Counted from the first letter of the stretch, positions 51,483 through 61,481 are shown. The stretch is 64,000 nt of DNA from an uncultured Tateyamaria sp. (GCF_947487805.1 NZ_CANKXW010000001.1:371501-435500), one strand, 5' to 3'. Numbers and translations: made by a program. The notes: generated by a model not told the origin, from the sequence alone.

Positions 51483-52063
51483 GGCGCACGCTCCACCAAA
51501 CGAACGGGCGTGTCCTCGGCGCGCAGTGCCGACCCATCCACGTGCAGCACGAACAGCCGGTCCCGCTTGATCCGGAACGGGGCAGGGCCGTCAAAATCCC
51601 ATCCTGTGGCCATCGCCATCAGCACCCGCATCACGCCGATATGGCACACGGCGACAGTGTCGCCTTGCAAGCCGCCCAGCCACGGCAGCAACCGGTCGCG
51701 CAGGTCGGCGGGGCGCTCGCCCTCGGGCGGGGAAAACTGCCAGCCCCAGTCCTCGATGTCCCGAAAACCGGCCTCCGGATCGGCGCGCAGCACGGCGCCT
51801 TGGCACCCTTCCCATGCGCCCCAGTCCATCTCCATCAACGCAGGTTCCGCCCGCGGCGCGCGGCTTGAAACCAGTGCTGCGGTGTCCATCGCGCGGCGCA
51901 GGGGACTGGCGACAATGTCTGCGGCGGCCCAGTCATCGGGCAGGCGCAAGGCGGCCAGATGCGCGCGCGCGGCGTCATCCAGCGGGATGTCCGTGCGCCC
52001 CTGAATGCGGCCCGCCCGGTTCCATGCGGTGTGACCATGGCGCAGCAGGGCAAGGCGGGTCAT
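51473..52063 (-). CDS. Histidine phosphatase-family protein
   Basis: 196 residues of the phosphoglycerate mutase-like phosphatase fold. The phospho-histidine is in LLRHGHTAWNRAGRIQG (RHG), and the second catalytic His in VAVCHIGVMR. It is flanked by glycosyltransferases, so it may dephosphorylate a sugar phosphate or lipid carrier. Overlaps on both sides show co-translation. Confidence 0.88.
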   Translation of the reverse strand: MTRLALLRHGHTAWNRAGRIQGRTDIPLDDAARAHLAALRLPDDWAAADIVASPLRRAMDTAALVSSRAPRAEPALMEMDWGAWEGCQGAVLRADPEAGFRDIEDWGWQFSPPEGERPADLRDRLLPWLGGLQGDTVAVCHIGVMRVLMAMATGWDFDGPAPFRIKRDRLFVLHVDGSALRAEDTPVRLVERAPCG

Positions 52064-53127
52064 GTCAGCGTCTCCAGCACCGTGTTCAGCCGTGCGGCGG
52101 CGTGGCCCAGCAGATGGGCGGCCCCGACCTGCGCGCGGGCCTCTGCGCCCGCCTGCGCGCGCGCCGCCCTGTCGCGCAAGAGCCGTTCGAGATGCGCGGC
52201 CATCGCGGCGGGGCCATCGTCCACGGGCGATTGCAGGCCCGCCACCACGTCGCGCACGCCGGGACGGTCTTGGGCCACCACGGGCACACCGGCGGCCTGC
52301 GCCTCAAGGTATGTCAGGCCGAAGGCCTCGTTCACACCGGGCCAGAACAACACGGCCGCCCGCCCATACTGGTGCCGGAGCGCGCCCGCGTCGCAGGCCC
52401 CCAGCATCCGCACCCGCGCGCCAAAGGGGGCCATCAGGGCCGCCACCTGCGCCCGTGCGGCACCATCACCGGCAATGTCCAGACGCCACTCAACCCCCTC
52501 GGGCAGCAGCGCCAGCGTCTCCGCCACCAGCCGATAGGAGGCCAGCTTGTCGCCGTCGCGCATCATCGCCACGGTCAGGATCGGACCGTCCAGCGTGCTG
52601 GCGTCGGGCAGGTCCGCGCGCACGAGGAACGGCGGCAGGTGCTCCAGCCTTTGAGCGTCCGGCGCGTCGCGGCGCAGGGTCTCTGCATCGCGGTGGGTGA
52701 GGAAAAATATCACCGCAGCCGCGTCGCTCGCGGCCTCGGCGGCGGCGGCGAACCGCGCCCATGGCCCGGTCAGACGCTTGCGCGCCCGCGTGCTTTCCAG
52801 CTGCACGTAGGGAATGCCAAGGGCGCGGCTGACCGCCGGACCGATCAGGTCGGGCGCCTTGTAGTAGTTGTGGTAGGTGACCCAAACCTGCCATGCGCGC
52901 GCCTGCGGTTGTGCGACGATGCTATCCACGGCACGGGACGCGGCGTCAAACAGTGCATCCTGTCGCGCCCCATCCCCGGTCCCGTCATACAGCCGGAGGT
53001 CAGAGGCTACGTCGACCGTCCGCCCCGTGGCCTCCAGCGCGGCGATCAGCGCGCGCGCCATGGTCCTGTCGCCCGACGGCACGGGATGCGTCGGCGGCTT
53101 GAGGGGGGCATAGAAGGCAACCGTCAT
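52060..53127 (-). CDS. Glycosyltransferase family 4-type protein
   Basis: 355 residues of GT-B fold. The donor-binding C-terminal half has AVLFWPGVNEAFGLTYLEAQ, the EX7E-type motif where the acid pair contacts the sugar nucleotide, then AAGVPVVAQDRPGVRDVV. The N-terminal half begins FYAPLKPPTHPVPSGDRTM, an acceptor-side loop. Donor and acceptor unknown. It overlaps the histidine phosphatase gene (4 bp) and the upstream GT4 gene (4 bp). Confidence 0.87.
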   Translation of the reverse strand: MTVAFYAPLKPPTHPVPSGDRTMARALIAALEATGRTVDVASDLRLYDGTGDGARQDALFDAASRAVDSIVAQPQARAWQVWVTYHNYYKAPDLIGPAVSRALGIPYVQLESTRARKRLTGPWARFAAAAEAASDAAAVIFFLTHRDAETLRRDAPDAQRLEHLPPFLVRADLPDASTLDGPILTVAMMRDGDKLASYRLVAETLALLPEGVEWRLDIAGDGAARAQVAALMAPFGARVRMLGACDAGALRHQYGRAAVLFWPGVNEAFGLTYLEAQAAGVPVVAQDRPGVRDVVAGLQSPVDDGPAAMAAHLERLLRDRAARAQAGAEARAQVGAAHLLGHAAARLNTVLETLT

Positions 53128-54383
53128 TCGGCCCGCGGCGCCTGCATCACATCGTTCAGGCGTTGGGCCAGCTGATCGATGCCGGGCTGCATCTGGAACT
53201 CTGCCCGCAGCCGCGCAAGGGCCGCGTCGGCCATGGCGGCCCCCTTATCGGGATGCTCGGCGAGGTCCTGCATGTTCTGCGCCAGCGTGGCGGGGTCATC
53301 CGCGCTCAACACGCCGTGCACGCCGGTGTCGATGAACTCCGGGATGGCCGACACGGGCGTTGACAGAATGGGCAAGAGCTGGCTCGCCGCCTCCATCAGC
53401 ACATTGGGCAGCCCGTCGCGGTCGCCGTCCTCGGCGATGCGGCTGGGCAGGACAAAGAGGTCAGAGGCACGCATCGCCGCGATCACCTCGGGCTGGTCGC
53501 AGGCCCCGCGCCAGGTGATCCGGTCGTGGATCCCACGCGCTTCGGCCCGCGCGCGCATCGTGTTGCCAAGGGCACCGCCGCCAATATGGGTCCAGTGCCA
53601 GTCGACATGGGCCGGCAACAGCGCCAGCGCGTCGATCAGCCGGTCAAATCCCTTCTTCTCGACCAACCGGCCCACCGACACCATGCGGAACGGATCCGTG
53701 GGCGCGCGCATCGCGCGGGCGGGCGGTTCGGGAAACCGGGTCAGGTCGAGCCCGTGATAGATCAGGTCCACAACGGTCCCGCCGGACAGCGCATTGAGGT
53801 GATCGGCCCCGAACGCCGTACACGTGGCACCAAAGGCAGCCCCTGCGGTGTCGGGGCTGAGCTTTTCCTTCAGTTCCCAATCGGGAGAGGTCCAGATATC
53901 CTTGGCATGGGCCGAGAACGACCACGGCACCCCGCGCAGCATCGCCGCATAGCGTGCGACCGAGGACGGCGTGTGCAGGAAATGGGCATAAAGTGCTTCG
54001 GTCTCCGGGGGCAGCTCGCGCGCCATGACGCAGGCCTGCCCAAAACGGCGCACCCGGTTGCGGTTGCGGTCGCGTTTGAAATCCCGCACGAATTGCGCCG
54101 CCGCAGGCCAGAACCCGGGCCGCAACAGCGCCGCACCGATCCCGCGCAGCACCCGCAGCGGTTCCTGATGCAGGTATTCCGGAAGGTACAGAACCTCAGC
54201 GTTCAGCTGGTCATGCAGCGGGTGGGTCTTGGCATCAGTCGGATGGCGCAGCGACCAGATCGCGAAATCGATGCCCGCGCGTTCCAGCGCCACCAGTTCC
54301 TGCGCGATGAACGTCTCGGACAGGCGGGGCCATCCCTTGACCAGAATGGCAAGGCGGGGGGCGGGGGCTGGGCTGCGGGTCAT
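53124..54383 (-). CDS. Glycosyltransferase family 4-type (colanic acid-like) protein
   Basis: 419 residues. RLAILVKGWPRLSETFIAQE at the N-terminus and the late LFVLPSRIAEDGDRDGLPNV (EGxPN-like segment) with AIPEFIDTGVHGVL are family 4 features seen in colanic-acid transferases. FRMVSVGRLVEKKGFDRLID is the linker-to-donor domain motif. The ATG at 54383 overlaps the upstream gene stop (4 bp). It is probably an exopolysaccharide or lipopolysaccharide side-chain enzyme; specificity unknown. Confidence 0.87.
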   Translation of the reverse strand: MTRSPAPAPRLAILVKGWPRLSETFIAQELVALERAGIDFAIWSLRHPTDAKTHPLHDQLNAEVLYLPEYLHQEPLRVLRGIGAALLRPGFWPAAAQFVRDFKRDRNRNRVRRFGQACVMARELPPETEALYAHFLHTPSSVARYAAMLRGVPWSFSAHAKDIWTSPDWELKEKLSPDTAGAAFGATCTAFGADHLNALSGGTVVDLIYHGLDLTRFPEPPARAMRAPTDPFRMVSVGRLVEKKGFDRLIDALALLPAHVDWHWTHIGGGALGNTMRARAEARGIHDRITWRGACDQPEVIAAMRASDLFVLPSRIAEDGDRDGLPNVLMEAASQLLPILSTPVSAIPEFIDTGVHGVLSADDPATLAQNMQDLAEHPDKGAAMADAALARLRAEFQMQPGIDQLAQRLNDVMQAPRAE

Positions 54384-55603
54384 TCGGCGGCGTCGCTCAG
54401 CGTGTCGTCCATCAGGGCCGCGGCGCGCGCATTCACCACGTCGAGCCCGTCCAGCAACCCGTCGGCACCTGCGTCCGAGGGGCGGTTTTGGTGGGGCAGG
54501 GCGCGAATGGCCGCGACCATCGAGGCGGGCGTCAGCCCGTCGCGGAACTGATCCAGATTGCGCACAAGGCCCAGCTCTTCGGCGCGGTTGGCGCGGATCC
54601 ACTGTTCCAGCCGCGGCTTGGTCCGGGGCACGATCACCGCGCGCTGGTCAAAGGACAAAAGCTCGCAGAAGGTGTTGTATCCGCCCATGCAGATGACGCC
54701 CTGCGCCCCGGCAAAGAGCGCCTCGATCCGGCTGTCGAACCCTGTGGCCGTGACGCGACCGTTCAGGGCCGCCACGCGGGCCTCGAACCCGTCGCGGGTG
54801 TCACCGGACAAAAAGGGGCCATAGACCAGCACCGCATGCGGGCTCAGGTCGGGATCCTGTTCATAGGCCTGCAACACCAGATCGACCATCGCCTCGCCAT
54901 CGCCGCCGCCACCGGGTGTGACGAGGATATAGGGCGTCTCCGGCACATCCGCCGGGTCGATAATGGCGCGCCGCAAATAGCCCGTCCAGACCGTGCGGTT
55001 GCGCACCGCGTCCGACAGCGGCAGGCCCTGCGTCGGGTCATAGACCGACCGCACCCCGTACACCCACAGCTCGTCATAGAAATCCTCGGTGGCCTCGATC
55101 GCCCCCTTGCGCGCCCATTCGGTGGCCAGCACTTCGGCCTCGTCCAGAACGTCGCGCAGGCCCAGCACGATACGCGTGCGGCCCGTCCGGCTCAGATGTT
55201 CGAGCGTGGGCAGCAATTCGCCCCGGAACCCGGTCGGTTCCTTGTCGACGATCAGCAGGTCGGGATCATATTGCGCCACGGTCGACGCAATCAAACCGGC
55301 GCGCAGCGCCGTCGTCGCCTCGATGTCCATGCCCGAGGTCTGGCTGACATAGCTGCCATCGGCCAGTTTCTTGACCCCCGGCAGCCGCACGTGATCGACA
55401 GCATGGGGAAAGGTGAACCGCCCCGCAACGGGGCTGCCGGTCAGGATGATCGCGGAACTGACGGTGCCCGATTGGGTCAGCGCCGAGGCCAGCGCCCGGC
55501 TGCGCCGCAAATGGCCCAGCCCGAACGTGTCGTGACTGTAGAGCACGACGCGCCGCGCGCGCGGTTCTGTCTGATCCGGAGTCCCGGTTGCGGCGTGGCC
55601 CAT
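54380..55603 (-). CDS. Glycosyltransferase, MurG-like (COG4671-type), first gene of the glycan operon
   Basis: 407 residues. YSHDTFGLGHLRRSRALASA at the N-terminus matches the GHLRR motif of these proteins, and VTPGGGGDGEAMVDLVLQAY with VICMGGYNTFCELLSFDQRA are the nucleotide-sugar side. It is distinct from the second copy at 50346-51482 and is the first gene of the operon. A 311-bp gap separates it from the divergent MscS-family gene. Confidence 0.84.
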   Translation of the reverse strand: MGHAATGTPDQTEPRARRVVLYSHDTFGLGHLRRSRALASALTQSGTVSSAIILTGSPVAGRFTFPHAVDHVRLPGVKKLADGSYVSQTSGMDIEATTALRAGLIASTVAQYDPDLLIVDKEPTGFRGELLPTLEHLSRTGRTRIVLGLRDVLDEAEVLATEWARKGAIEATEDFYDELWVYGVRSVYDPTQGLPLSDAVRNRTVWTGYLRRAIIDPADVPETPYILVTPGGGGDGEAMVDLVLQAYEQDPDLSPHAVLVYGPFLSGDTRDGFEARVAALNGRVTATGFDSRIEALFAGAQGVICMGGYNTFCELLSFDQRAVIVPRTKPRLEQWIRANRAEELGLVRNLDQFRDGLTPASMVAAIRALPHQNRPSDAGADGLLDGLDVVNARAAALMDDTLSDAAE

Positions 55604-55914
55604 TGTCTTCGTCTATTCCCGTTTCTTTCCGGAGGTGCACCGGTCTTTTGCCCAAAAACCCGTCCACGCACCGGACCATAACCACATCACGCGTCAACGC
55701 CAAAGCGGTGCAGATTGCTTTGACCCCAGCGGACGGGATCTTGCGGCATCTGCGCCACAGCGCGGGCGATATGCCATGGAACGCCGCACAATGCAAAACA
55801 CGTCTGCGTACCGCATGCGCACGGCGCATCACAATGGAGCCCGGCGCGATTGTCATCGTCCAGCCGCTGGCGTAGCGTTCGGGCGCACGTCAACACAGGG
55901 GCGGTGACCGACAG
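55604..55914. other. 311-bp divergent intergenic region
   Basis: Between the divergent glycan operon and the MscS-family gene. Only short open frames occur and none has a convincing ribosome-binding site or codon pattern. It must hold at least two promoters. I see no strong hairpin, tandem repeat or tRNA-like fold here; GGGGCGG just before 55915 may serve the channel gene. Confidence 0.6.
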
Positions 55915-58251
55915 ATGATGGAACAGTGGATCAAGCGCTTGATGGTCGTCTGCCTTTTTGCGGTGATACCCGCGCTGGCGCAGGCGCAGGGTCTGACCAC
56001 CTTGCTTCCGCAGGCTCCGGCACAGGAGGCGGCGGATACCGACATCGCCGACATCATGCGCACCGCGGCCGAAAACGGGGTGAGCGTCGTCGTGATCGAC
56101 AGCGACGGGCGCGTCCTGAGCCAGGTGGGCGACAGCGCGGCCTCGACCCCCGCCACCGACCCGGGTGGCGCATCGACCCTGATGGCCATTCAGGACGACG
56201 CGCTTGCCTTTCGAACGGCACTGGTGAACCGGTTCCTCAACCTGCCCGTGGCCTTCAACGAGGTGATCTATATCCTGCGCGCCACCAGCCCGGACGGCAC
56301 GATATTCGCCTATGTCAAAGTGCTGATCTACAGCCTGCTGCTGTTCGGCGCGGGCATGGTGTTCGAAAGCCAGATCTACGGCAAACGCATGGCCAAACGC
56401 TTTGTCGTGGCGCGGATCATGGACAGCCCCCGGGGCTATGGCGAAAAGATGCCCTTTCTGGTGTTCCGCTTTTTCATGGGCGTGGTGGGCATCCTCACGT
56501 CGATGGCTGTGGCCTATGTGCTGGGGTTCCTGATCTTTGGCCCGCTCGAGGACCCCGCACTGCAATTCACCGTGTCGCTGATCAACGCGGGCTACTTCAT
56601 GGTGCGGGTCACCTCGGGTGTGTGGCGGATGATCCTGTCGCCCTATCTGAGCCAATACCGCATCCCGATGTTCTCTGACCACGATGCACGGCGGTTGCAC
56701 CTGTGGCTGACAGGCGTTGCGGCCATGGGTTTCTTTGCGATCCTCTTTGGCGTCTGGATCCAGGAACTGGGCCTCAATTTCGAAGTCTACGTCTTCCTGT
56801 TTTCCCTGCTCAGCTTTGCGGTGATGCTGCTGAATATTGCGATGGTTTGGGCGAACGGGCCCGCGATCACGCTGGCCATCCTGAACGGCAAACGCGCCCG
56901 TGACGCCACATGGGTCCTGCGCACGCTGTCGCGGATCTGGGCCCCGCTGGCGGTGGTCTATTTCCTCTTTGCCTGGAGCGATCAGACCTACCACCTTGTC
57001 CTGGACGAGGCGCTGGGCGTGCCGCTCTTGGCGGCGGCCTGGGCGATCCTGACGGTGATCATCGTGGTCTACGGTGTCATCAACTACCTGATCGAACGCA
57101 GTTTCGAACGCGCCCGGATGCTGCGCGAACGCAACGAAGCCACAGGTCAGATGCCCGGCGTCCAAACGGCCCAGACCGACCTGCAAACCGGCCCGCGCAT
57201 CATGACCTTCGAAGGGCTGGCACAACGCATCGCCGGTATTCTTGCCTTTGTGGCCGGCACCTACGCCTTTGTGGCGATCTGGCAACCGGGCACCAACATG
57301 ATGGGCGAAACCTGGGCCGACAGGCTGCTGGATGTGATCGTCATCCTGTTCATCGGCTATATCGCCTACAATGCCTTCCGCATCTGGATCGATAACAAGA
57401 TCCGCGAAGAACAGGGCGATCTGGTCGAGGCGGAACTGGGCGACGAGGGCGGCGGGTCCTCGGCGTCGCGTCTGGCCACGCTGCTGCCACTCTTCCGCAA
57501 CTTTGTCCTGCTGGTGATCGTGCTGACCATCCTGCTGATCGTCCTGATGGAGCTGGGCATCAACGTAGGCCCGCTCTTTGCCGGTGCGGGCATCGTCGGT
57601 GTCGCCGTCGGGTTCGGCAGCCAAAGCCTTGTGCGGGACATCTTTTCCGGTGCGTTCTTCCTCTTCGACGATGCGTTCCGCAAGGGCGAATATATCGACG
57701 TGGGCGGGGTCAAGGGCACGGTCGAGAACATCAGCGTGCGGTCGTTCCAACTGCGCCACCACCTCGGCGCGCTGCACACCATCCCCTTTGGCGAGATTCA
57801 GGTGCTGACCAACTATTCCCGCGACTGGGTGATCATGAAACTGCCCCTGCGCGTGACCTATGACACGGATGTGGAAAAGGTGCGCAAACTGATAAAGAAC
57901 CTCGGCGTCGCCCTGCTCGACGATCCGGTGATCGGCGACAATTTCATCCAGCCGCTGAAATCGCAAGGCGTGATCGAAATGCAGGACAGCGCCATGATCA
58001 TCCGGGTCAAATTCATGACCAAACCGGGCGACCAATGGCTGGTCCGCAAGAAGGTCTACGAGGAAATCCGCGCGCTGTTTGAACGCGAGGGGATCAAGTT
58101 TGCCCACCGCGAGGTGACGGTGCGTCTGGCCGATGGGCAAAAATCCGACGAATTGACGGACGAGGACCGCAAGGCCATCACTGCCGCCGCGCAAGCCTCG
58201 ATCGAGGAAGAATTGCTGGAAGATGCCGCCGATTTCGGCGACGACCGCTGA
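55915..58251 (+). CDS. Large MscS-family mechanosensitive channel
   Basis: 778 residues. A signal-like N-terminus (LMVVCLFAVIPALAQAQG) leads to a periplasmic domain of about 120 residues, then about ten membrane helices and the MscS module from about 530. NVGPLFAGAGIVGVAVGFGS is the pore-lining TM3 glycine-alanine helix, SLVRDIFSGAFFLFDDAFR the following beta domain start. Longer than MscS and nearer MscK or YbdG-type proteins. Expected to release solutes under osmotic downshock. No K-specific motif is evident. Confidence 0.88.
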   Translation: MMEQWIKRLMVVCLFAVIPALAQAQGLTTLLPQAPAQEAADTDIADIMRTAAENGVSVVVIDSDGRVLSQVGDSAASTPATDPGGASTLMAIQDDALAFRTALVNRFLNLPVAFNEVIYILRATSPDGTIFAYVKVLIYSLLLFGAGMVFESQIYGKRMAKRFVVARIMDSPRGYGEKMPFLVFRFFMGVVGILTSMAVAYVLGFLIFGPLEDPALQFTVSLINAGYFMVRVTSGVWRMILSPYLSQYRIPMFSDHDARRLHLWLTGVAAMGFFAILFGVWIQELGLNFEVYVFLFSLLSFAVMLLNIAMVWANGPAITLAILNGKRARDATWVLRTLSRIWAPLAVVYFLFAWSDQTYHLVLDEALGVPLLAAAWAILTVIIVVYGVINYLIERSFERARMLRERNEATGQMPGVQTAQTDLQTGPRIMTFEGLAQRIAGILAFVAGTYAFVAIWQPGTNMMGETWADRLLDVIVILFIGYIAYNAFRIWIDNKIREEQGDLVEAELGDEGGGSSASRLATLLPLFRNFVLLVIVLTILLIVLMELGINVGPLFAGAGIVGVAVGFGSQSLVRDIFSGAFFLFDDAFRKGEYIDVGGVKGTVENISVRSFQLRHHLGALHTIPFGEIQVLTNYSRDWVIMKLPLRVTYDTDVEKVRKLIKNLGVALLDDPVIGDNFIQPLKSQGVIEMQDSAMIIRVKFMTKPGDQWLVRKKVYEEIRALFEREGIKFAHREVTVRLADGQKSDELTDEDRKAITAAAQASIEEELLEDAADFGDDR

Positions 58252-58329
58252 TCCCCCTCGACATGGGCGCAGAAAGGGCATAGGCGCGCAACCTTTGGGG
58301 CTGCTGCCCCGTCTGACAGGACCGTTCCC

Positions 58330-60399
58330 TTGATCGCACCGCTTCAATCCGCGCTGACCGCCCGTGGCTATACCGACCTGACCCCCGTGCAAACGGCTGT
58401 GACCGACCCCGATCTGATCGGGTCCGACCTGCTGGTCTCGGCCCAGACCGGGTCGGGCAAGACGGTGGGTTTTGGTCTGGCCCTCGGGCCTACGCTGCTG
58501 GGAGAAGAAGAGCTGTTCGAGCTGGCCGACGCCCCGCAGGCGCTGGTCATTGCGCCGACGCGGGAACTGGCGATGCAGGTCAAGCGCGAGCTGGGCTGGC
58601 TTTATGGCGAGACGGGCGTGGTCATGGCCTCTTGCGTGGGCGGCATGGACATGCGCGACGAACGCCGCGCGCTGGCCCGTGGCGCGCATATCGTGGTGGC
58701 CACGCCGGGCCGCCTGCGCGATCACATCATGCGCGGATCCATCGACCTCACGGCCATTCGCGGCGTGGTTCTGGACGAGGCGGACGAGATGCTCGATCTC
58801 GGCTTTCGCGAGGACCTAGAGTTTATCCTCGGCGAATGCCCCGACACCCGCCGCACGCTGATGTTCTCAGCCACCGTGCCTGCGCAAATCGCGAAGCTGG
58901 CCAAAACCTATCAAAAGGACGCGGTGCGCGTTGCCACCACGACCGGCGAAAAGCAGCACGCCGACATCACCTATCAGGCGATGATGGTGGCCAATCACGA
59001 CGCCGAAAACGCGATCATCAACATCCTGCGCTATCACGAGGCGCCCAATGCCATCGTGTTCTGCAACACCCGCGCGATGGTCAACCGTGTCACCACGCGG
59101 CTGTCGAACCGGGGCTTTCCCGTGGTTGCGTTGTCGGGCGAGTTGACGCAATCCGAACGCACCAACGCGCTGCAAGCGATGCGCGACGGGCGCGCGCGGG
59201 TCTGCGTGGCGACGGATGTGGCCGCGCGGGGCATCGACCTGCCCAACCTCGATCTGGTGGTGCATGCCGAACTGCCGTCGAACCACGAAACCCTGCTGCA
59301 CCGTTCGGGCCGTACAGGCCGCGCGGGCCGCAAGGGCACCAGCGCGCTGATCGTCACGGCCAAGGTCCGGTCCAAGGCCATGCGCATCCTGAAATCCGCC
59401 AAGCTGGACGCCGACTGGGTCGACGCCCCCTCGGCCGAGGCGGTGCGTGCACAGGACGAGGCGCGCCTGCTCCAGGACCCGGTGTGGACCGATCCCATCA
59501 CCGAAGGCGAGGCCGACATGGTTGCCAAGCTGGCCGGGCAGTTCAGCACCGAACAACTGGCCGCCGCCCTTCTGCGCATCCACGGCCACCGCCACTCGGC
59601 CCCCGAACACCTCTCTGCCGTGAATGAAAAGGCCCCCAAGGCGCGCGCGCCCTTTGGGCCCAGCACGTGGTTCTCCGTCACCGGTGGCCGCGATCAGGGC
59701 GTCGAAGTGCGCCGCCTTCTGCCCATCATCTGCAACGCGGGCGACATCACCAAGGACGACATCGGCGCGATCCGCATCCAGAACGACATGTCCTATGTGG
59801 AACTGAAATCAGAGGCCGTCGCAGGCTTTGTCGCCGCACTTGGCGCATCCATGCAGGTCGAAGGCGGGGCCAAGGTTACCAAGCTGGACCAAGTGCCCGA
59901 CGCCGCCTCACAACCCAAACCACGGTTCGAAGGCAAGCCCAGGCGCGACTATGACGACGCGCCCAAACCGCGTGCCAAGCGGGACTATGACAGCCCGAAG
60001 AAACCCTATGAACCCAAAGCCAAGCGCGGGTTTTCAGATGGCCCCAAACCCTCTCCGCGCCGGGTCTGGGACAGCGATGCCGCTCCTGCGCCCAAGCCAA
60101 GGCCGCGCAATGACGCGGCCCCCATCGACTGGAATGACACCTCGACGCCCAAACCGCGCAAGCCGAAACCGGGGGCCAAGCCCACCGGCAAACCGCGCCA
60201 CACCAAGGCCCCGACAACCCTTGAAAAGGCGGTCAAGGACGGCAGCGTGACAACGCCCAAGAAACCCCGTCACAAGACCGCGCAAAAGGGCAAGCCCGCA
60301 ACTGGCGGCGCGCCCAAGACGGCAAAATTCAATTCGAAAAAGAACAAGGCCCGCCGCGCCGCAGGCCAGGGCGGCACCCAACCCCCGCGCCGCAAGTAA
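58330..60399 (+). CDS. DEAD-box RNA helicase with long basic tail
   Basis: 689 residues. Motifs: Q motif YTDLTPVQTAV, Walker A AQTGSGKT, PTRELA, DEAD in VVLDEADEMLD, SAT in LMFSATVPA, and the C-terminal helicase block HRSGRTGRAGRKG. A DbpA/CsdA RNA-binding domain follows near 450-520 and then about 165 residues rich in Pro, Lys and Arg (RPKPRAKRD-type). The start is TTG at 58330 with GACAGGA eight bases upstream; the next in-frame ATG lies deep in the core. Cold-shock or ribosome-assembly helicase is likely. Confidence 0.9.
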   Translation: MIAPLQSALTARGYTDLTPVQTAVTDPDLIGSDLLVSAQTGSGKTVGFGLALGPTLLGEEELFELADAPQALVIAPTRELAMQVKRELGWLYGETGVVMASCVGGMDMRDERRALARGAHIVVATPGRLRDHIMRGSIDLTAIRGVVLDEADEMLDLGFREDLEFILGECPDTRRTLMFSATVPAQIAKLAKTYQKDAVRVATTTGEKQHADITYQAMMVANHDAENAIINILRYHEAPNAIVFCNTRAMVNRVTTRLSNRGFPVVALSGELTQSERTNALQAMRDGRARVCVATDVAARGIDLPNLDLVVHAELPSNHETLLHRSGRTGRAGRKGTSALIVTAKVRSKAMRILKSAKLDADWVDAPSAEAVRAQDEARLLQDPVWTDPITEGEADMVAKLAGQFSTEQLAAALLRIHGHRHSAPEHLSAVNEKAPKARAPFGPSTWFSVTGGRDQGVEVRRLLPIICNAGDITKDDIGAIRIQNDMSYVELKSEAVAGFVAALGASMQVEGGAKVTKLDQVPDAASQPKPRFEGKPRRDYDDAPKPRAKRDYDSPKKPYEPKAKRGFSDGPKPSPRRVWDSDAAPAPKPRPRNDAAPIDWNDTSTPKPRKPKPGAKPTGKPRHTKAPTTLEKAVKDGSVTTPKKPRHKTAQKGKPATGGAPKTAKFNSKKNKARRAAGQGGTQPPRRK

Positions 60400-60404
60400 C
60401 CGCG

Positions 60405-61481
60405 TCAGGCGGCGCTGTGCGCCGCCACCTTGGCGTCGTCCCAGACAATGCCAAGGCCCGGACCGCGCGCAGTGACGCGGCCCTGGTCCAGTGCCATCGG
60501 CTCTGTCATCAACCCGCCCGCAACGTCCAGCCACTCCAGGTATTGCGCGCCGCGCGTGGCGGCCAGCGCGTGGGCGGATGCTTCGATGAACAGATGGCTC
60601 GAGACGGGCACGGCTGCGGCCTCGGCCATGGCCGCCGCCTGCACCCAGCCCGTTATGCCACCGATCTTGATCAGGTCCGGCATCGCGTAATCGGTTGTGC
60701 CGGCGGCCAGCGCACGGGCTGCATCCGCCGGGTGCCACCAGTTTTCCCCCGATTGCAGCGGTGTGGACACCGCCGCCCGCACGCTCTGGTAGGCGGCGAA
60801 ATCCTCCGCCGCCACGGGCTCCTCGACCCACAGCAGGTCAAGGCCCGCATCCTCGATGGCGCGGATCCGGCGGATCGCTTCCGGTGCGTCAAAGGCCTGA
60901 TTATAGTCCAGCATCAGATCGCGGTCCGGCCCCATCATGTCGCGCACCACGCGCAGGGCGGCGACATCCTCTTGTACCGATGGAAAGCCCAGCTTGACCT
61001 TGATCGCCTCGAAACCCCGGTCCAGCGATGCCGCAATCAGATGCTCGTCACGGCCCGGCACAAACACGCCTTGGCTGTCATAACAGGGCAGGGCGCACGG
61101 GCTGGCCCCCAAGAGCGCGCACACGGGCTGACCCAACGCCTTGCCCTGCGCGTCCCACAGCGCCAGATCGACCCCCGCCAGTGCCATGCCTACGACACCT
61201 TGACGGCCCAGCAGGCGAAACTGCGCCTCTGTCTGGCGCGCAATATCCAGCGGCAGGGCGGATGCCCCTTTCAGCGTCTCGCCCAACCCTTCCAGAGACG
61301 TCACCAGCGGTGCCAGCATCAGCGGCGTGTAGGCAAAGATATACCCCGTACCGGTCACGCCCGCGTCGGTCGTGACGTCTACCAGCACCAAGGGGGCCGC
61401 CGGGATCACCGCCTGCGCCGTGCTGATCGGTTGGGCCAGCGGCGCCATCACGGCGCGCGCCTTGATGCCTGCGATCTGCAT
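60405..61481 (-). CDS. Mandelate racemase-like enolase-superfamily enzyme
   Basis: 358 residues. The complete mandelate racemase active-site set can be placed: K161 and K163 (AIKVKLGF), D192 and N194 (LDYNQAFD), E220 (WVEEP), E246 (SGENWWHP), D269 (MPDLIKIGG), H296 (SSHLFIEAS) and E316 (YLEWLDV), within one to three residues of the Pseudomonas putida enzyme as I recall it. A broad role on 2-hydroxy acids (mandelate or a sugar acid) fits. The start overlaps the ABC permease stop by one base, so the substrate is probably imported by that transporter. Confidence 0.85.
   Translation of the reverse strand: MQIAGIKARAVMAPLAQPISTAQAVIPAAPLVLVDVTTDAGVTGTGYIFAYTPLMLAPLVTSLEGLGETLKGASALPLDIARQTEAQFRLLGRQGVVGMALAGVDLALWDAQGKALGQPVCALLGASPCALPCYDSQGVFVPGRDEHLIAASLDRGFEAIKVKLGFPSVQEDVAALRVVRDMMGPDRDLMLDYNQAFDAPEAIRRIRAIEDAGLDLLWVEEPVAAEDFAAYQSVRAAVSTPLQSGENWWHPADAARALAAGTTDYAMPDLIKIGGITGWVQAAAMAEAAAVPVSSHLFIEASAHALAATRGAQYLEWLDVAGGLMTEPMALDQGRVTARGPGLGIVWDDAKVAAHSAA

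Noticed and set aside
55687-58725. A 1012-residue open frame on the minus strand across the MscS-family gene
   Set aside because: It lies antisense to a gene with clear MscS motifs and a signal peptide, has a His/Gln/Asp/Gly-rich composition with no domain, and follows the usual pattern of GC-rich shadow frames.
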